The position numbers were made by a program, and so were the translations under genes. A DNA stretch of 8,486 nt from Candidatus Saccharimonadota bacterium (GTDB taxonomy: Bacteria; Patescibacteriota; Saccharimonadia; Saccharimonadales; Saccharimonadaceae). The DNA lies in assembly GCA_028289185.1 (NCBI GenBank), contig JAQGGV010000061.1, forward strand, positions 1-8,486. Direction: 5' to 3'. This document shows, piece by piece, positions 5,336-8,486 of this stretch; the first letter of the stretch is position 1; each line of letters begins with the position of its first letter. The notes beneath the pieces were generated by a model. That model was given only the letters and a program-made list of their open reading frames with translations, searched no databases and had not been told where the DNA came from.

Positions 5336-6976
5336 TTAGTTAATACTAAATGTGGGGGTTACGTCCGTAATCGTACCTGCTGAAGCGCCATCGGAGTTCA
5401 TCTGCACGCTGTATGTTTCACCCTCTAGCACGGCCTGGGTGACAGATGCTGTACATGTTCCTGCAGCAGCAGTAACGATAGAGCCCGTTGCAACGACGGT
5501 AGTATCGGCAACACCAGCAGTTGTCCTGGTGCGCATGATACGAATCGTGTGCTGACGAGTTGCGGTTGAGCCGGTAAATGGTACTGATGCTGCAAGAGTC
5601 GTACTCGCCTTGCTCGTAAGTACTGTGAGTGAATTAGATACAAGTAGCGAGGAAAAGCTAACATCATTTTGCGCCACCCAAGTCGTAATATCCGCCCACG
5701 TTGCAGACGTTTGCCATGCCAGCGTACCACTTTTGGTCATCCGAGATGGCAGGAAGTATGCACTAGACAAGTCCGTTGCGGCGATAGAGTTCCAGCCAGA
5801 TGCCGTACTGGAATTATTGATAAAGTTTATACCAACTTCGCGGTGCGCTGCGTTGACATTTGCGCCCCAAGTTGTGCCATTAGAATCGTAATAAACGAGT
5901 TGAGCGACCCCGTTTTTGCGGAGGACATAGGCATTGCCAACCACTTCTAATGTGGCCGTGTCGCCATCAACCCAGTCAATGGTAGACGAAGTTGCAAGCG
6001 TTGAGCCACCTGGGTTTGCCCACGTATTTGTTTGTGCATAAATGGCGGTAGTATTACCTGTATCACTAATATACGCAAAGATCTGCTGCGCATTATTTGA
6101 CCGGACATACATTGACATTGCAAAGTTTTGATCTGGCAGCACACATATACCAGTAATTTTGTGGTTATCAGAGATCATCGGCCAGTTATAGCTAGCTACA
6201 CTCCAGTTAAAAAGGCTGTAGTCCATAGTGGCACGACCCGCAGTTGTATACACAGTATTAATCCAGCTCGTCCAGTTATCGCTGAGATCAATCCTGCTGT
6301 ATGCAATTCCAAAATCATCACTAACTGGTGGCGGTGGTGGCACATCAAGTGGCGTGACGACGACAGAATCAATCATCCCCCGCGTCGTTGTACCAGTCGT
6401 ACCAAGTCCAATGCCCCATTGCCGATGGGAAGAATCGATATAGGCTCCCCAAATGGCGGCGCCACTGTCGTTCCATTTTGCGATTATGGCCCCGTTCCTC
6501 CTGATGGTATATACATTGCCGCGTGCCTCAAACGAGACTTGGTCACCTGCTACGTAGGTGATGTTTGCGGGCCCCGTCGCGCGAGTGACCTGGCTACTGA
6601 TCAAATTGCGCCAGTCACCGCCCGCCGCAGTATTGCTGTAAATAACTGGCGTGCTACCCGGAGGACAATAGGCAAAAACGACTTCAGTTCCGTTGCCGCG
6701 TAGACCAATCAGATAGTAATCTGCTGAAACGGTATCAGGACCGATAGTAATCGTTATCTTGATGTTATCCTGAGGCATATCCAGAGAGTATTGGGCAAAC
6801 GCGTAGTTATTGGAGCCGCTAACGCCCATGGCGTTACTGTTAACGATGATAGTATCGAGAGCGGTAACTGGTGCCAGGCGGCTCGTCCAGTTCGAGCCAA
6901 GCGACGCGCGATTAAAATCATCACTATAGATAATGTTACTTATTGCTCCCATTTTGCGCAGAACAGTGTGCCCCAT
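5336..6976 (-). CDS. Putative tail/adhesin protein with two tandem beta-sandwich-like domains (546 aa)
   Basis: No named family is certain. The protein contains two similar units. Unit 1 (about 18-208) begins SDDFNRASLGSNWTS, and unit 2 (about 219-402) begins SDDFGIAYSRIDLSDNWTS. They share a late segment: DQVSFEARGNVYTIRRNG...WGAYIDSSHRQWGIG at 145-190 and DTATLEVVGNAYVLRKNG...WGANVNAAHREVGIN at 339-384. They are joined by a proline linker (PPPPP, 213-217). The DDF-x(n)-NW start and GN-x-Y-x-x-R-x-NG core suggest a concanavalin/LamG-like or other carbohydrate-binding beta-sandwich; this is inference. Residues 405-546 are a separate beta-rich tail, perhaps a jelly-roll head, ending TPTFSIN. 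The start at 6976 overlaps the preceding stop (TAATG), which favours translational coupling; Met9 at 6952 is the alternative. A receptor-binding or surface-adhesion role is likely. Confidence 0.8.
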   Translation of the reverse strand: MGHTVLRKMGAISNIIYSDDFNRASLGSNWTSRLAPVTALDTIIVNSNAMGVSGSNNYAFAQYSLDMPQDNIKITITIGPDTVSADYYLIGLRGNGTEVVFAYCPPGSTPVIYSNTAAGGDWRNLISSQVTRATGPANITYVAGDQVSFEARGNVYTIRRNGAIIAKWNDSGAAIWGAYIDSSHRQWGIGLGTTGTTTRGMIDSVVVTPLDVPPPPPVSDDFGIAYSRIDLSDNWTSWINTVYTTAGRATMDYSLFNWSVASYNWPMISDNHKITGICVLPDQNFAMSMYVRSNNAQQIFAYISDTGNTTAIYAQTNTWANPGGSTLATSSTIDWVDGDTATLEVVGNAYVLRKNGVAQLVYYDSNGTTWGANVNAAHREVGINFINNSSTASGWNSIAATDLSSAYFLPSRMTKSGTLAWQTSATWADITTWVAQNDVSFSSLLVSNSLTVLTSKASTTLAASVPFTGSTATRQHTIRIMRTRTTAGVADTTVVATGSIVTAAAGTCTASVTQAVLEGETYSVQMNSDGASAGTITDVTPTFSIN

Positions 6977-7809
6977 TACACAGTTCTCGCCCTAATCCAC
7001 ACCTGGCCACGTGCACCATCACCGCCAGCACCACCGAAGCTAGCACCGCCAGCGCCAGCACCACCGACGACGTTACCAGCACCGCCCTGCGTGGATTGCG
7101 TTGCACCACCCGCGTAGGTGACGGAATTAAAGACTTGATTTCCCGGTCCTAGGCCTTGGAACGCACTTGTACCAGTTCCATTAATGATACCGCCAGCACC
7201 ACCACTGCCCGACAATGTTGTCATGCCGGTAGCCGAAACTGTCGAGGCTAAGCCTGTGGTGCCAACAACACCCGTAGGACTGGCTCCGCTACCTTTGGCG
7301 CCTCCGCTACCTACGACGACAGTCATGCTTGTTGACGACCTTGGGATGTTCGTGCCGATTGTCAGTGTTACTGTGGCCCAAGTGCCCGGAGTACCAGGGT
7401 AACCTTGCAATGTATAGAACGAACCCGGTGCAGCGCCGCCACCGCCACCGCCCACAACAATGACATCCAGGAAGTTAGCCTCGGTAGGAACGGTATAAGT
7501 ATTGCTACCAGCTTGGTTGAAAATTGTCGTCTCATCAATAGAGGCTGATCCGCCGCCGCCTGATGATACGCCTGTCCATATCTGCGTCGTGACGCCGTTA
7601 AACACAAAATCACTCTCACCGAGAGTGGCAGGTTTCTGCATGACAACCCTGGCTGTACTTGGCTCCCAAAAAACCCGACTACCCGTGACACTACGCCCGA
7701 ATAACATGAATGTTTGGATGCCTGAATGCCGACCGGTATGCGAAGAAGTACCAGTATTATCGCAAGTAATTGTGACGCCGCTGAGGACACGCGTAACTCC
7801 ACAAGACAT
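6976..7809 (-). CDS. Glycine-rich tail-fibre/adhesin-like protein (277 aa)
   Basis: Residues 1-80 form a beta-rich N-terminal domain that includes QTFMLFGRSVTGSRVFWEP (32-50). A glycine hinge (SSGGGGS, 82-88) leads to residues 95-277. These start TTIFNQAGSNTYTVP and then LDVIVVGGGGGGAAPG (114-129), followed by long runs of Gly, Ala, Ser and Thr, ending GGAGGDGARGQVWIRARTV. The sequence 'F-x-x-G-x-x-x-x-VP-x-x-(hydrophobic)-V-V-GGGGGG ... G-x-V-W-I' is the hallmark of glycine-rich domains at the tips of phage tail fibres and related adhesins, where polyglycine-II packing displays variable recognition loops. Assignment to that class is by motif. The ATG overlaps the stop of the preceding gene (TAATG at 7811-7807), with GGGAGG about 11 nt upstream. 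The stop likewise overlaps the ATG of the next gene, so the three are probably translated in series. Confidence 0.85.
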   Translation of the reverse strand: MSCGVTRVLSGVTITCDNTGTSSHTGRHSGIQTFMLFGRSVTGSRVFWEPSTARVVMQKPATLGESDFVFNGVTTQIWTGVSSGGGGSASIDETTIFNQAGSNTYTVPTEANFLDVIVVGGGGGGAAPGSFYTLQGYPGTPGTWATVTLTIGTNIPRSSTSMTVVVGSGGAKGSGASPTGVVGTTGLASTVSATGMTTLSGSGGAGGIINGTGTSAFQGLGPGNQVFNSVTYAGGATQSTQGGAGNVVGGAGAGGASFGGAGGDGARGQVWIRARTV

Positions 7810-8318
7810 TAGCCTACATACCTCCCACGCAAATGAACATGCAATGGCTTCGCCAGTGTCGATGAACCCTTTGTCAGATATGCGCGCACTACGCTGTTGG
7901 CAGGAAGTGGGTATGCACTACCTAAAGTACCAATCTGGTTATTGGTACTGACTGCCAGCGTGATGGTCGAAATTAACGTCCCTTGCGTCGTTGCAGATCC
8001 CCCATAAATTGACACAACCAAATCACCACCCGAGTTTGTCGTGGCAAGATCCCCAATACGTACCCAGATAGAATCCAAACTAACACCGGTTGCATTCGGA
8101 CCCGGCTCCACTGATATACCACCAGGCATATCATTGTACCCATCCACTACAGCACCCGAGTTGGCGACCATTTCCGAGGACCAGGGCAGGCCAGTAATTG
8201 TATTGGCAGCCGTATCAATATTTTTGCTAGTTACCGTCGCCGACCCACTATCAACATACGACTTATTCGTCGCATCGGTTGTACCGGAAGTGTTTGTACC
8301 TAGTTGCTTTCGCGCCAT
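7809..8318 (-). CDS. Tail-fibre-like protein, short MARKQLG type (169 aa)
   Basis: The N-terminus MARKQLG...DATNKSYVD (1-23) parallels that of the 353-aa protein at 4174-5235; the first 69 coding bases are about 72 % identical between the two. The rest is unrelated. After a Ser/Thr/Ala-rich segment (24-60), residues 61-169 look like one compact beta domain (LDSIWVRIGDL, DLVVSIYGG, TLISTITLAVS, SVVRAYLTK, LHVHLRGRYVG). Together they suggest a shared attachment module carrying a small beta-sandwich, perhaps the adaptor that connects the following adhesins to a particle or surface; that role is inferred. It is the first gene of a three-gene coupled cassette behind leader repeat B. The start is set by conservation; GGGAA lies about 14 nt upstream, a poor spacing. 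Confidence 0.8.
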   Translation of the reverse strand: MARKQLGTNTSGTTDATNKSYVDSGSATVTSKNIDTAANTITGLPWSSEMVANSGAVVDGYNDMPGGISVEPGPNATGVSLDSIWVRIGDLATTNSGGDLVVSIYGGSATTQGTLISTITLAVSTNNQIGTLGSAYPLPANSVVRAYLTKGSSTLAKPLHVHLRGRYVG

Positions 8319-8353
8319 TTAGAAATGCTATTTCCCGTTAATTTATGCATATG

Positions 8354-8415
8354 CACAAAAACTCCTACCTGCTAGGATTAGTTTGAATTATACAAGATGG
8401 TAGTGGTTTTGGCTA
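8354..8415 (-). repeat. Leader repeat copy B upstream of the first MARKQLG gene
   Basis: This is the partner of 5270-5331 (58/62 identical, same orientation). On the minus strand it holds the same AAAACCACTACC block, the TATAAT box at 8392-8387 and the TCCTA-GCAGG-TAGGA hairpin (8377-8363). Its first three bases are the TAG stop of the upstream partial gene. Between its end and the ATG at 8318 the sequence is unlike copy A, so conservation is confined to the putative control element and resumes at the start codon. Confidence 0.8.
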
Positions 8416-8484
8416 TCTGTTAAATGGATCTCTTACAGATGTATTGTCGTCAAAGTCGTCGAGCGATGGAGCCGGCAGCTGGAT
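8413..8484 (-). CDS. C-terminal end of an unidentified protein (23 codons visible)
   Basis: Reading the minus strand from the right edge, one frame gives IQLPAPSLDDFDDNTSVRDP followed by FNR and TAG (8415-8413). The other two frames close within 18 codons and look non-coding. The position, just before leader repeat B, mirrors the 546-aa gene that ends just before repeat A, which supports a real gene end here. Too little is visible to suggest a function. Confidence 0.5.
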   Translation of the reverse strand: MQLPAPSLDDFDDNTSVRDPFNR

Positions 8485-8486
8485 AA

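Noticed and set aside
7020..7100. Repetitive CCACCGCCAGCACC-like tracts resembling a repeat array
   Set aside because: They are glycine/alanine codons of the glycine-rich protein read on the other strand; there are no regular spacers, so it is not a CRISPR array.
3511..8318. Attachment sites of a prophage
   Set aside because: The only long direct repeats are the two leader elements, which lie inside the array ahead of similar genes and behave as control elements. No integrase or tRNA gene is visible.
8318..8356. Possible leader peptide starting GTG after AGGAG in both leader repeats
   Set aside because: AGGAG-N5-GTG is present in both copies, but the frames relative to the downstream gene differ and the encoded peptides are unrelated, so translation is not supported.

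Overview
The window looks like a chromosomal segment of a bacterium with roughly 50 % GC, most plausibly from the Candidate Phyla Radiation (Saccharibacteria/TM7-like). That guess rests on the DnaK sequence style, the tight gene packing and the mid-range GC; no marker gene proves it. The standard genetic code fits every reading frame. At the left edge (1-180, minus) is the N-terminal part of a DUF1905 protein. It diverges from a 535-nt non-coding block (about 239-773, plus) that has a perfect sigma-70 promoter, dense hairpins, a 5'/3' end pairing and an intrinsic terminator. I read this block as a large structured RNA of unknown class. It is followed by its own promoter and a small acidic hypothetical protein (845-1399, plus).

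A 13-bp perfect-stem bidirectional terminator (1415-1443) separates that gene from a convergent, complete dnaK (1437-3380, minus). The dnaK stop codon lies inside the terminator stem. dnaK has a consensus promoter overlaid by two tandem CIRCE (HrcA) operators, one covering the -35 box and one starting at about +1. grpE, dnaJ and hrcA are not in the window.

From 3511 to the right edge every gene is on the minus strand and resembles phage tail-fibre or receptor-binding proteins. In transcription order they are: the C-terminal end of an unknown protein (8413-8484); a short MARKQLG-type protein (7809-8318); a glycine-rich adhesin-like protein (6976-7809); a protein with two tandem beta-sandwich-like domains (5336-6976); a second MARKQLG-type protein with a tail-fibre GDxLVG domain (4174-5235); and a GDLLV-type beta-rich protein (3511-4170). 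Genes within a cassette are coupled by TAATG overlaps or a 3-nt gap. Each MARKQLG gene is preceded by the same 62-bp element (58/62 identical), which carries a TATAAT box and a small hairpin. The array therefore reads as two adhesin cassettes, each with a shared control element and a shared N-terminal anchor but different distal domains. It may be part of a prophage or a chromosomal adhesin island. No integrase, capsid, lysis gene or att site is visible. The last tail-like gene ends 8 bp before the dnaK CIRCE/promoter, with no separate terminator.
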